This document shows, piece after piece, positions 10,690-21,185 of a DNA stretch of 64,000 nt. Positions within the stretch are counted from its first letter, which is position 1, and the number at the start of each line of letters is the position of its first letter. The notes beneath the pieces were generated by a model. It saw nothing but the letters and a program-made list of their open reading frames with translations, was not told the origin of the DNA and searched no databases. The translations under genes were made by a program, and so were the position numbers. Origin of the DNA: Costus lasius (taxonomy: Eukaryota > Streptophyta > Magnoliopsida > Zingiberales > Costaceae); the NCBI GenBank assembly GCA_027563935.2, contig JANVAS020000203.1, positions 9,424,001 through 9,488,000 on the forward strand, written 5' to 3'.

Positions 10690-12362
10690 AATGTTCAACC
10701 TGAGGCTCAGACATCATGGGAACCGCGTAGATCAGGAAGGATTCGTCGTCAGCCTGAGCGCTATGACGGAGTCTACATCATTAATGATGAACCCCTCACC
10801 TATGCGGATGCGGTCAGTGGACCGGAGTCAACAAAATGGATTGAAGCTATGAGAGACGAGATGGACTCCATGTCAGATAACCAAGTCTGGGATTTGGTTA
10901 ATCCGCCTCCGGGAGTAATCCCTGTAGGCTGCAAGTGGATCTTCAAAAAGAAGAAAGACATGGATGGTAACGTAGTTACCTATAAGGGCAGACTAGTTGC
11001 GAAAGGTTTCAAACAAATCTACGGGATAGATTATGATGAAACTTGCTCTCCTGTAGCCATGTTCAAGTCCATTCGAATTATTCTCGCGATAGCAGCATAT
11101 TTTGATTATGAGATCTGGCAAATGGATGTGAAAATCGCTTTCCTTAACGGAAAACTGGAAGAGGATGTGTATATGACACAACCTGAAGGTTTCATCAACC
11201 CGTCAGAAGGTCATAAAATATGCAAATTAAAGAAGTCCATTTATGGACTAAAACAAGCATCGAGAAGCTGGAATATTCGTTTTGATGAATCAGTTTCTGA
11301 ATTTGGTTTCATCAAAAATGAAGATGACCCGTGTGTATATAAAAGGTTTAGTGGGAGCGTGATTACTTTCCTAGTCCTCTACGTCGATGATATTTTAATC
11401 ATTGGAAATGATATTCCTGAACTACATGCAGTCAAGGCATGGTTAAGAAAATGTTTCCAAATGAAAGATTTGGGAGAAGCAGCCTATATACTAGGCGTGG
11501 AGATCTATAGAGATAGATCTAATAGGCTTCTCGGGCTGTGCCAGAGTACTTACATCAATAAGGTCCTGGAAAGATTCCATTTAGAAAATTCTAAAAGAGG
11601 TTATCTTCCAGTCAGACATGGTCTGAATCTTTCAAAGAGCTAGTGTCCTCAAACACAGTCTGAGAAAGATGAGATGGACAATACGCCTTATGCTTCGGCT
11701 ATTGGGTCCATCATGTATGCGATGTTGTGTACTCGCCCAGACGTCGCTTACGGGTTAAGCGTGACCAGTCGGTTCCAAGGTAATCCAGGGAAGGCACACT
11801 GGATTGCAGTCAAGAACATTTTGAAATATCTTCATAGAACCAAAAATATGTTCTTGATTTATGGAGGTCAGGAAGAGCTCAGTATCGAAGGATATACTGA
11901 TGCTTCGTTCCAGTCTGACCAAGACGATTTTCGATCGCAATCAGGCTATGTTTTTAGCTTGAATGGAGGAGCAGTGGTGTGGAAGAGTTTCAAGCAATCA
12001 ACTGTTGTTGATTCCACAACAGAAGCCGAGTATGTTGCAGCCTCAGAGGCATCAAAGGAGGCAGTTTTGATTCATAAATTCGTTCAGGAACTTGGTGTCG
12101 TTCCTTCGAGTGCAGATCCATTGGTTGTCTTCTGTGATAACACTGGAGCAATTGCACAAGCAAAGGAACCACGGTCACACCAAAAGTCCAATCACATACA
12201 GAGAAGGTTTCACCTGATCCGTGAGATCATTAATCGAGGAGACATCAAGCTCTGCAAGGTTCATACAGATAACAATCTAGCTGGCCCGCTTACAAAGCCT
12301 CTAGCGCAGCAGAAGCATGAGAAGCACTGTAACAATATGGGTTTGAGATACCTCAACTATTA
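10690..12362 (+). pseudogene. Copia body C: integrase C-terminus, RT and RNase H, one stop
   Basis: It begins in the linker between integrase and RT (EPRRSGRIRRQPERYDG), continues through a full RT (KWIFKKKKDMDG, DYDET, YVDDILIIGND near 11380) and RNase H, and ends GLRYLNY. The frame is broken once by TAG at 11641-11643, where A and E have CAG. An ATG at 11674 reopens the same frame. Gag, protease and the catalytic integrase core are absent: LTR2 joins the body directly at ~10689. It is clearly older than A or E by residue differences (for example DETCSP for DETFSP). Confidence 0.9.
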
Positions 12363-12366
12363 GTTT

Positions 12367-12383
12367 AAGTGCAAGTGGGAGAT
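12367..12383 (+). other. Polypurine tract of body C
   Basis: AAGTGCAAGTGGGAGAT directly before LTR3, identical to the tracts of A and E. Confidence 0.75.
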
Positions 12384-14075
12384 TGTTGGGGTATGCCCTT
12401 AAGGCCAATGTTTGAGGCTTTGGGCAATTTTCAGTATCATGTATAAACAATATGTTTTATAAAGGCAATTGTTATTATTCAGATTGTTACATTATCTGCT
12501 GCTGTATGTATACTTCTGAGTAATGTCTCAATGATGTTCAGCTTAGCTGACATTCAGTATTGTCCTTAGTCGAGATATCTCGGTGAACATGAGATAGCCT
12601 TGATATGATTGAGACTAATGTGTGCTCTAATCTTATGGGATGCTTCGAGCGTGGAATAAGATTAGACACATAGGTGCATTGGATGTACTGGACTGACCCT
12701 TCTTTGGATATTCAATTGTTTGTCACAATGTGAATAATCCTTGTATGCAAGCAAGTGGCATATTCCCTCTGACTTGAGATCACTTGTGTTTCTAAGTGAT
12801 GATTGGCATTGTCTTGAGGTAGTTCAATATCATTCGAAAGATAATGGTTAAGGATTATCTTGGATAGTGGGCATGAGTCATGCTAGGGCACTTGTGATAT
12901 ATATAGGATTGCCTCTCCTGATTGGAGTGTGATGTTCTAAGGGGGCCCTTGGATGAAATGGTTGAGAATGTGTATGGCCATACCCAGACGACTATGTTCA
13001 TCTGATCTAACCATTTTCATCATGTTGGAATCGCAGGCTTGACACGCTTGTCCAACGAGAACATCCAGTGGTAAAGGGAAACATGTATGCCAAGTGAATT
13101 AGATTCGCACTTGTGCTGTGGTTTGGGAGTAGTCTTGGAAGACTCTTTCCTTCATATCGGGAGACAGTGATGTGTTGCTAGATACCTCTCTCTGATCGTG
13201 ATAACGTAAGTTATCGTTACCGACATTGAAGGAAACCCTTAGGGTCGCACAATTTGATGATATGGCTTACTTATGTCAGATCGTGTGGACTGGAATTATT
13301 CTAGTTCAGTTTAAAGGAATTTAAACTCTGATTGGAAGTGATATCTAGTCTAATCATGTTTGATTGATTAGGGCATGTGATCGGTAAGCTTTGATCGGGG
13401 ATTGATTCTTGATCGTGTTGATCAGGGGTTCAATGTGATGTGTGGTTAGATCTTGAGCCATTCGGTTCAAAGAGATTTTAACCAGGGTTGGTTCAATTTT
13501 GTGTTTGGACCAAATGGTGTTTGAACCGGTTCACTTGTGAACGCATGGTTCAATTTAAGATGGAGGTTTCGATGGTTTAAGTGGGAGTTATGGAGATAGT
13601 TATGTTTTCGGTTTCACTATTTTGGTGGCCGAATATACCTCTCCTTGATGACCCACGTATTCAAGTGAGAACTCCTCTTCTTCCTCTTGAGTGGATCGTC
13701 TACATCCAAGAAAAGATATACCAGCCTTGACACACATCTTCCTTGCAAGGGACGATCAGGACTCCTTGGTATCTTTGCTAGCACAAGGGACGCAAGGGAG
13801 GAAGTCTACTTCATCTTGTGTGTGATTTCTTTGGAGAAGAGGCACTCGCCCCTTTTTCTCTAGTCTACTTCATCTTGTGTGTGATTTCTTTGGAGAAGAG
13901 GCACTCGCCCCTTTTTCTCTTCCAAGCCGCCTCTCATATCATGGCACAGGTAATGCTTTTACTTGTTCTATACGAGTTCGAAACAAAAGGTTGATCATAT
14001 GCTCGTGATAAGCGATTCTTGGGATTCCTAGTTTTTCTGATGCAAGTTTGTTTTAGTCCCTTGTTAACTAGGTTT
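12384..14075 (+). mobile_element. Copia LTR3, 3' end eroded
   Basis: It starts TGTTGGGGTATGCCC and follows the family LTR through GATCATATGCTCGTGA near 13995. The terminal TAGGGTTTC...ACTTTCA block is not recognisable, and sequence of D's LTR begins within the next tens of bases. The exact end is uncertain by about 50 bp. It contains a private 59-bp tandem duplication. Confidence 0.75.
13803..13920 (+). repeat. 59-bp tandem duplication within LTR3
   Basis: Two perfect copies (13803-13861 and 13862-13920) starting AGTCTACTTCATCTTG. The other LTRs of the family have this stretch once, so it arose after insertion. Confidence 0.9.
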
Positions 14076-15175
14076 AACTTATATCGGGAAGCCTTATGAT
14101 CGAGTTATTGGATAACTCGGATCTAATTGGGAGATTTCGTCAGCGCCAATGGGCCTGATGAGATGGAAGAATATTATTGGAGCCAAACTTCATTTTTGGC
14201 AGGTTGACCCGTATTTGACCATGGTTGGTCACATTTGAATTAGGGTTGCATTGGATAGGATCCAAGTGCTTAATCAACCAATGTAATGAAGTTTGGGCTA
14301 GCTCATTATCCAATGAGGCCCAATAATAAGTTGTCATGAAGAGAAGAAAGGCTAAAAGGGTATAATGGGGATAAATCTTCTCCCCTAGGCGCCTATGGGC
14401 ATAATGGGGAGAAGTGGCGCAATTTGCTTCATAAGGAAGCAATTGGCGCCTCCCCTCTTGATCCCTTAAGGTATGAATGCCAATATGGCATTGCTTGGGG
14501 CGCAAGGCAAGGCCTTGGCGCACAAAGAAAGACATGGGTTCTAAAAGGAATGATTGAATGAGAATTATGAAAATGTCTTGGAGACTTTCCTTATCTCAAA
14601 CCTTCTCATCCTAGCCGCCCACTTGTCTTAATCCTAGCCTTTCATAAAATGCCTCTTGCTCTATAAAAGAGCACCTAGCCGAGCCCTCTTGTAGGTGATC
14701 AATCCTTGGAGGCGTGAACACAAGAAGAGGGCGAGTGCTAGGAGCAAGGGCGCATCTTCCTTCTTCCTTAACCGCAAGCCTTTTCCTCCTTTCCTCTTGG
14801 CGCAAGGAACTTTAGTGCTTGGCGGTTTGGGTAGTCTTCCTTCTTCTCTTGGCGCATCATCTCTCTTGGTGGCGCAAGTGAAGTAGAGCATCTCCCTAAG
14901 GCTTGGATCTTCTTCCCGAGGCTAGCACCGGGCGTGGAAGAAGAGAACTCAAGAGATCCGTGTGTGTGAGACTGCAGAGGGCGCACACTTGGGCCCCTGC
15001 ATCGGCATCGCTCTACATTGCTCTTAAGGTATTTCCTAACTCATCGTGTCGACTCCCTTGCTTGCGATCTTCACTAGGTTTTTGGGACCGACTTGTTTCG
15101 GGGACATTCTTCCGCTGTGTAAAATGTATGTCCATGACTCTGAAAATTGTAAAATGTCCCCGGGGTTTCCCAACA
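14076..15175 (+). mobile_element. 5' LTR of element D, left-truncated
   Basis: The right end TTTCCCAACA is fixed by the adjacent PBS. The expected start TGTTGGTGTATATGCCC is not present upstream, so the first several hundred bases are lost at the junction with LTR3. It is rich in GGCGCAAG-type words. The ORFs listed on both strands here are not protein-like. Confidence 0.7.
14662..14668 (+). promoter_or_regulatory. TATA box candidate of D 5' LTR
   Basis: TATAAAA in the context GCTCTATAAAAGAGCACC, ~510 bp before the LTR end. This is a plausible U3 promoter for the leader and gag downstream. Confidence 0.55.
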
Positions 15176-15176
15176 G

Positions 15177-15188
15177 TGGTATCAGAGC
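15177..15188 (+). other. Primer binding site of element D
   Basis: TGGTATCAGAGC, complementary to the initiator tRNA-Met 3' end, one base after the LTR terminus CAACA. Confidence 0.9.
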
Positions 15189-16183
15189 GACTTGCAAGAC
15201 TCGAACGATGTTTTATGCTTTTCTTTCATGCTCACATGCCATATCTCTATTTTCGTAAATAGCATGATCCATGGCAAACGATTTTTCTAAGTAAGAAAAA
15301 TTGAGGTTTCTTGTTTCTATCATCCTCTCAATCTCTTTTGGAATTTTTGGACTATTTTTCTTGTTTGATTTAAAGATCAAAGGTGCACATAATTTTGTTA
15401 AGTAGGACGGGCATTGTGTCTTCGGACTGGCCAAGTCTCTTGATCTGACAAAATTGTCAGCCGAAAGGATCTCTGAAATCATCATGAAAAATAAATCGCA
15501 ATAAACCAAAAGATTTGTGAGAAGAAGATGAGAAAAAGAGACTAGTTTTATGAAAAAGTAAAATTTCAGATTTTATGTTTTTCATGAGCATGTAGAATTG
15601 CATGAGTAAATACCTTGATTGTGCATGATGTTGTGATCATTAGTCAAGCCCCCTTTGCATGCCTGCGATGTATCCTCGTGAGGCCTGTGTGCCGCTTTTC
15701 TTTTTGCTTTTGACTAAGAAGAAGATTAGGGTGGCGCATGTACTTGGAGCTTAGCGCATGCATACCTTGGATGGTGGTGCAACATGCAAGAGGCGCAAAC
15801 CTGCTTAGTGGCGCAAGACCATGGCATTGGCCGAACCTGTGGGAACTTTGAAAGTATTCCTCTACGGTTTGAGAGCTAATCCATGAGAGAAGGACCTTGG
15901 AGCCAACCTTGAAGTTCAAGCTAGAGGTCGGCTAGGCTAGGTCTAGTTTATGGGGCTTGAGTTCTAGGACAAGAGTTGAACATATTTCATGGCATGGATT
16001 GGTTCAATGTCTTGTATAGGATATGATCACATCATTCTTTACTGCTTTTATTATTATCTGCAGAAGCATGCCTGAAGTGTTTTACCGTTATGTTATCACC
16101 ATAGGATTGTATGCCTGTAATGATAGACATAAGATAAAACTGAGATGATGAGACCTTAAACAAAAACCCTCAAGTAAAATATC
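15189..16183 (+). other. Element D leader, upstream part
   Basis: Untranslated leader between PBS and the structured block. No frame on either strand resembles a retroelement domain. From ~16100 (CATAGGATTGTATGCC, AAGATAAAA, AAAATATCAAG) it becomes alignable with E's leader near 47998-48060. Confidence 0.6.
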
Positions 16184-16666
16184 AAGTCTGGTAGACTTCT
16201 AACGCGTAGCCCTCACTAAGCTATCGATCAGTGGAGTTGTGAATTGTTTCCCACCCTCGTGGGACACACCCACTTATCTTTAGAAAGTGCGTGGTGGCAA
16301 TGGTTTCCCCAGTCCAGTTTTAACCTGGGCGTGCCTTCACGAGGAAACTCATTGGCCTTGGGCATAACGGTTAGGAATGGACTTGACTAGAAGTTCACAT
16401 GTGCTGGGCACATGGTGAAAGTCTAGAGGCATTGTCGAGAGGTAAAGGTTTCATGTTGTATCCAGCCCTCGCTGGACATGAAATGCCCAGACTGTCTCGA
16501 CAAGGGGAGTTGCTTGGAGCAACCGGCCGGCGAGCCCACCTTAGGAAACATGGGTTACTTTGTGCATCTCATCCCACCCTCGTGGGACGCGAAGCCTCAT
16601 GTGAAATAAGGATCCCATCTCACTAGGAAGTTTTAAACTTCCCGATTGACTTTGTGGATTGTCAAT
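16184..16666 (+). promoter_or_regulatory. Leader RNA stem-loop array of element D
   Basis: Six hairpins precede gag. (0) AAGTCT-GGT-AGACTT 16184-16198. (1) CCCAC-CCTC-GTGGG 16250-16263. (2) TCCAGC-CCTC-GCTGGA 16461-16476, enclosed by TTTCATG/CATGAAA (16449-16455/16477-16483) and TTGTCGAGA/TCTCGACAA (16432-16440/16495-16503). (3) TCCCAC-CCTC-GTGGGA 16572-16587. (4) GGAAGTTT-T-AAACTTCC 16626-16642. (5) ATTGAC/GTCAAT 16645-16650/16661-16666. Element E has all six in the same order at nearly the same distance from its gag start, with compensatory stem changes. A role in RNA packaging, dimerisation or translation is inferred. Confidence 0.7.
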
Positions 16667-16764
16667 TCGAATTTAAAATAGTGAGAGCAGTAATCATTTA
16701 AAATAAGTCCAGTTTAAATGATTCGAAGTAGTACTAATCTATTCTTCTTGGGTGTTGTTGAACA

Positions 16765-17502
16765 ATGGCTACGAACACTGGCAGATTATCACTGCGATCA
16801 CTCCTTGATAAGGATAAGTTAGTTGGAACTAACTTTATGGACTGGCATCGGAACTTGAGGATAGTCCTCAAGCTCGAGAAGATGCTGTATGTCCTTGAAC
16901 AGCCTCTTCCTGTGGCTCCTCCGCCTAATGCCCGAACGGCAGACAGAGATGCTTATAGAAAGCATCAGGATGACCCTTTGGAGGTTGCATGTCTTATGCT
17001 AGCTAGTATGGCACCTAAATTGCAGGTGCAATATGAGGAGCAGAACGCTTTTCAGATGATCACTCGTCTGAAACAGATGTTCGAGGCTCAGGCTATAACT
17101 GAGAGATTTGACACCGCCAAAGCAGTCTTTCGGTGCAAGTTGTCTGAGGGTGCACCAGTGAGACCCCATGTTCTCAAACTCATTGGGAACGTGGATCATC
17201 TCAGGAGACTGGGACACACCATAGACAATGAGCTGGTTGTGGATCTTATTCTACATTCCCTGCCCCCTCGCTTCAGTCCGTTTATCATTAACTTCAACAT
17301 GAACCGGATTGAGTGCACACGGGAGGAATTGATGAATATGCTCCAAATAGCCGAGCAAGAGATGGGTAAGACCAAACCCAATTCTGTTCTTTTGGTCCCT
17401 GCAACCAAGAAGATAAAGAAGAAGGGTAAGGCACGTGCTAAGAGCAGTGCCAGAGGTCCTACCAAAGCACTGAAGAAAAAGGCAAAGAAGTCAAAGGACT
17501 AG
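16765..17502 (+). CDS. Element D Gag (Copia, UBN2-like), truncated by stop
   Basis: The 245-codon frame starts MATNTGRLSLRSLL. It has the plant Copia gag core: NFMDWHRNLRIVLKLEKMLYVLE (residues ~23-45), a central helical domain with MLASMAP and LKQMFEAQAITERF, LPPRFSPFIINFNMN (~165-180), and a basic tail (KKIKKKGKARAKS) before the zinc knuckle. A TAG at 17500 ends it just before the CCHC motif, so the product would lack its RNA-binding finger. E reads through the same place. It is the capsid-forming protein of a virus-like particle in intact relatives. Confidence 0.88.
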   Translation: MATNTGRLSLRSLLDKDKLVGTNFMDWHRNLRIVLKLEKMLYVLEQPLPVAPPPNARTADRDAYRKHQDDPLEVACLMLASMAPKLQVQYEEQNAFQMITRLKQMFEAQAITERFDTAKAVFRCKLSEGAPVRPHVLKLIGNVDHLRRLGHTIDNELVVDLILHSLPPRFSPFIINFNMNRIECTREELMNMLQIAEQEMGKTKPNSVLLVPATKKIKKKGKARAKSSARGPTKALKKKAKKSKD

Positions 17503-18213
17503 AGGTGTTTTCACTGTGGCGAGCAGGGTCACTAGAGAAGGGACTGCAAGCAGCTTTAGAATGAGGAGAAGAAAGGCTTGGCCTTAACTTCTAGCTCAGG
17601 TATCTATGTTACAGAATTCAATCTTTCTACTTCTATGTCATGGGTATTGGATACCGCATGTGGAGCTCATATTTGTACAAATATGCAGGGGCTCAAGAAA
17701 AGTAGATCGGTGCGGCTTGGAGAGATTGACCTACGTGTACGAAACGGGGCACAGGTTGCTGCTATTGCTGTAGGCGTTTTGACTCTCTCCATGCCTTCTG
17801 GACTTCAATTAGAACTAGATAATTGCTTTTGTGTACCTTCACTTACAAAGAACATTGTATCCATTCCTTGCTTAGCAAGAAAAGGATTTAAATTTGAAAT
17901 AAATAAGAACTCCTGTTCTTTTTCATTTGCAAATATGTTCTATGGGAAGGGTACTTTGTGCAATGGTCTATATATCTTGGATATGGAAAGTTCTATTTGT
18001 AACATAAGCAATAAAAGGACCAAACTGAGTGGTTCAGTTGGTGCTTTCCTATGGCACTGTCGATTAGCCCATATAAACAAGAATCGCATCCAACAACTCC
18101 ATGCAAATGGATTGTTAGATTCAAGTTCCTTGGAGGAATTTGATACTTGTGAACCTTGTTTGTTAGGGAAAATGACAAAGGCGCCCTTCACCAAGATTGG
18201 TGAGAGGGCATAA
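17503..18213 (+). pseudogene. Element D zinc knuckle, protease and integrase zinc domain, with stops
   Basis: This continues gag's frame. The CCHC finger CFHCGEQGH..RRDC (17506-17547) is interrupted by TAG at 17533, where E has Trp. Another TAG is at 17557-17559. The protease active site reads WVLDTACG (Asp codon 17650-17652), with Ala where retropepsins have Gly. The integrase HHCC zinc domain follows (WHCRLAHINKNRI, CEPCLLGK, about 18052-18165). TAA at 18211-18213 closes this stretch. Confidence 0.85.
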
Positions 18214-19602
18214 GGTTTATTAGATCTCATACATACTGATGTGTGTGGGCCCTTCAATAAACAAGCCAGAGGAGGGTACAACTACTTCATTACCTTCACT
18301 GATGACTTCAGTAGGTATGGCTATGTCTACTTAATGAGACATAAATCTGAATCCTTTGAGAAATTCAAGGAGTTCAAGAATGAAGTAGAGAACCAGCTTG
18401 GAAGATCCATTAAAGCTCTTCGATCAGATCGAGGTGGAGAATACCTGAGCGGTGAGTTTTTTGACTATCTGAGAGAGTGTGGGATCATATCCCAACTCAC
18501 TCCTCCTGGAACACCTCAATGGAATAGTGTATCTGAAAGGAGAAATCGAACCTTATTGGATATGGTTCGATCCATGATGAGTCATGCAACTCTACCTTCA
18601 TCATTCTGGGGGCATGCACTAGAAACAGCTTCTCTGATACTGAATAATGTTCCATCTAAGAGTGTCTCCAAAATACCATATGAGATGTGGAGTGGGAGAC
18701 GCCCTAATCTCGCGTTTATCAGGATCTGGGGATGTGAGGCTTATGTCAAACGTCAGGATTCTAGCAAGCTAGAACCTAGATCTGATAAGTGTGTGTTTGT
18801 GGGGTATCCTAAGGAAACTAAAGGATACTACTTCTATGTCCCAACCGAGAACAAAGTTTTTGTTGCTCGGGGTGCTGTCTTTCTAGAGAAAGAATTTCTT
18901 ATGAAAGAAGTTAGTGGGAGGAAGTTTGACTTGGATGAGGTCCAAGTGCAAGCACAAGACAAAGAGATGGAATCTGAGTCACCTGCACCGGTTGCTAGGC
19001 AACCTGAGGCTCAGACACAGGTCCTGCGTAGGTCTGGGAGAATTCGTCGTGCACCTGAAAGGTATGGGTCGCTACCGACCCAACACGATGGGATCTTCAT
19101 CATTGAGGATGAACCCAGAACCTATGATGAGGCGGTTAGTGGACCGGACTTCGAGAAATGGCTTGACGCCATGCGATCCGAAATGGATTCCATGTCGGCT
19201 AACCAAGTCTGGGATTTGGTTGAGCTGCCTGATGGGGTAAAACCCATAGGGTGTAAATGGGTCTTCAAGAGGAAGACAGACATGGATGGCAAAATAGTTA
19301 CCTATAAGGGTAGACTAGTGGCTAAAGGATTTATACAAGTCCACGGGGTGGACTATGATGAAACCTTCTCGCCAGTTGCCATGATTAAATCCATTCGGAT
19401 TCTGCTTGCTATAGCTGCATATCATGACTATGAGATATGGCAGATGGATGTGAAGATAGCGTTCCTTAACGGGAAGCTGACTGAGGATGTGTATATGTCA
19501 CAACCTGATGGCTTCATCCATCCTACAGAGGCTAATAAGGTCTGCAGGCTAAAGAGGTCCATTTACGGATTGAAGCAAGCATCTCGAAGTTGGAATCTTT
19601 GA
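18214..19602 (+). pseudogene. Element D integrase core and N-terminal RT, ends at TGA
   Basis: Same frame. The integrase DDE residues are in HTDVCGPF (18235 on), LRSDRGGEY (~18418) and SERRNRTLL (~18532). The usual post-core segment (IRIWGCEAYVKR, KCVFVGYPKETKGYYFY) and the RT fingers and palm start (KWVFKRKTDMDG, DYDETFSP, QMDVKIAFLNG) follow. TGA at 19600-19602 falls where C has CGT and E has TGT. ORF callers start this piece at GTG 18241, but it is not a separate gene. Confidence 0.88.
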
Positions 19603-20223
19603 TTTGATGAAGCCGTGAGAGATTATGGCTTTATCAAAAGCGAAGATGACGCCTGTGTATACAGAAAATTCAGTGGGAGCTTGGTGATTTTTCTGGTCTT
19701 GTATGTTGATGACATACTGCTCATCGGAAATGACATCCCTAGTCTTCAAGCTGTGAAGACATGGTTGGGGAAGTGTTTCGAGATGAAAGACTTAGGGGAG
19801 GCCGCCTATATTCTAGGCGAAAGGATCTACCGAGATAGATCCAAGAGGCTTCTAGCCCTTAGTCAGAGTACTTACATTGATAAGGTACTGGAGAGGTTCT
19901 ACATGGAGCAATCCAAGAAAGGATACCTTACAGTGAGACATGGCCTTACTCTCTCAAAGAGCCAGTGTCCCACAACAAAGGTTGAGAGGGATGATATGAG
20001 TCGAATTCCTTATGCTTCGGCAGTAGGATCGATCATGTATGCAATGTTGTGTACTAGACCAGATGTGGAATATGCTGTGAGCATAACCAGCCGATACCAA
20101 TCCAATCCAGGTCTGCAGCACTGGGTGGCTGTAAAAAACATCCTAAAGTATCTGAGAAGAACTAAGGATCTGTTCTTGGTCTATGGGGGGACAGGAAGAG
20201 CTCAGTATGCAGGGCTATACTGA
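19603..20223 (+). pseudogene. Element D RT C-terminal part, ends in frameshift
   Basis: It contains the RT catalytic YVDD (LYVDDILLIGND near 19700) and the conserved connection region (STYIDKVLERF, PYASAVGSIMYAMLCTRPDV). Near 20184-20190 a run of six G replaces the GG-A-GG found in relatives. This shifts the frame, so the ORF ends out of frame at 20223. Confidence 0.88.
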
Positions 20224-20686
20224 CGCATCGTTCCAGTCTGACCCTAACGACTTTAGATCGCAGGCCGGCTATGTGTTCAAGATAAATGGAGGTGCTGTAT
20301 GTTCGAAGAGCTTCAAGCAATCCACCATAGCAGATTCTACAACTGAAGCTGAGTATGTGGCTGCTTCTGAGGCAGCCAAGGAAGCTGTTTGGATAAGGAA
20401 GTTCTTATGTGATCTTCAAGTAGTGCCTAGTGCAATGGATCCCATTGAACTCTACTGTGACAACAATGGAGCAATTGCACAAGCCAAGGAACCACGGTCT
20501 CATCAAATATCCAAACACATACTCAGAAGATTTCACCTGATCAGAGAGATCATTGACAAAGGTGATATCAAGATTAGTAGAGTAGACACAGAGAACAATC
20601 TGGTAGACCCATTGACCAAGGCTTTGGCGCAGCAGAAGCATGATGGTCACGCTAGAGATATGGGGTTGAGATTCCTCAACTTCTAG
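20183..20686 (+). pseudogene. Element D RNase H, +1 frame
   Basis: RNase H domain in the frame after the G-run insertion: GYTDASFQSD (first acidic residue), STTEAEYVAASEA, CDNNGAIAQAKEPRSHQ, ending GLRFLNF. It would remove RNA from the RNA:DNA hybrid in a working element. Intact as a stretch, but it can be reached only by frameshifting. Confidence 0.88.
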
Positions 20687-20690
20687 GTCT

Positions 20691-20707
20691 TAGTGCAAGT
20701 GGGAGAT
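20691..20707 (+). other. Polypurine tract of element D
   Basis: AGTGCAAGTGGGAGAT precedes the TGTTGGTG start of the 3' LTR, almost the same as in the E family. Confidence 0.75.
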
Positions 20708-21185
20708 TGTTGGTGTATATGCCCTAGGACCTAGTTTTGGTCAACTTATGTACTACTTGACATTGATATTTATATATCATTCTGGCATTATCGTTATCAT
20801 TGTTTGTCTACACCTGCGATTGTGTACTTACATGATAATGTCCCTGGAGACAGATTGGATCTGTGCTCAAACAATTGTCCCCAGTCGATGTACCTGAGTG
20901 GATATGGGACAGCTCTGGTACTTGTGAGACTGGTATGTGGGCTGGTTAGGCACGTGGTGCTAACGCGGACACATGGGTATATCATTGGAGGATATACTGA
21001 ATAGACCCGCTATGAGGCTATGACTTGGTGTCATGAGTTATCTTCATAAGTGACAGGAGATGCATTGATCCCTTGACTTGAGGTCATTGATCATTCTACA
21101 TGGTTAGAGACTTGCTTTGATATAACCTAACACCTTGCCGTAGCTGGGAGGTCATAACGGTTGTTATTGAGCATGTCACGACCCA
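20708..21185 (+). mobile_element. 3' LTR of element D, truncated
   Basis: Starts TGTTGGTGTATATGCCC and aligns with the LTR at the window end (63235 on) as far as TGTCACGACCCA at 21174-21185, then diverges abruptly. The downstream half of the LTR is missing. Confidence 0.82.

Larger units (their letters stand above)
14076..21185 (+). mobile_element. Copia element D, near complete but inactivated
   Basis: Order: truncated 5' LTR, PBS, 1.6-kb leader, gag-PR-INT-RT-RNase H, polypurine tract, partial 3' LTR. It belongs to a sister subfamily of E: domain layout and leader structure match, but LTR sequences differ (TGTTGGTGTATATGCCC). The polyprotein carries five in-frame stops and one frameshift. 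The missing LTR ends prevent a TSD call. Confidence 0.85.

Noticed and set aside
15177..15188. Possible tRNA-Met gene fragments at the TGGTATCAGAGC sites
   Set aside because: Only the 12-base complement of the tRNA 3' end is present, each time next to an LTR end; no cloverleaf around it. They are primer binding sites.
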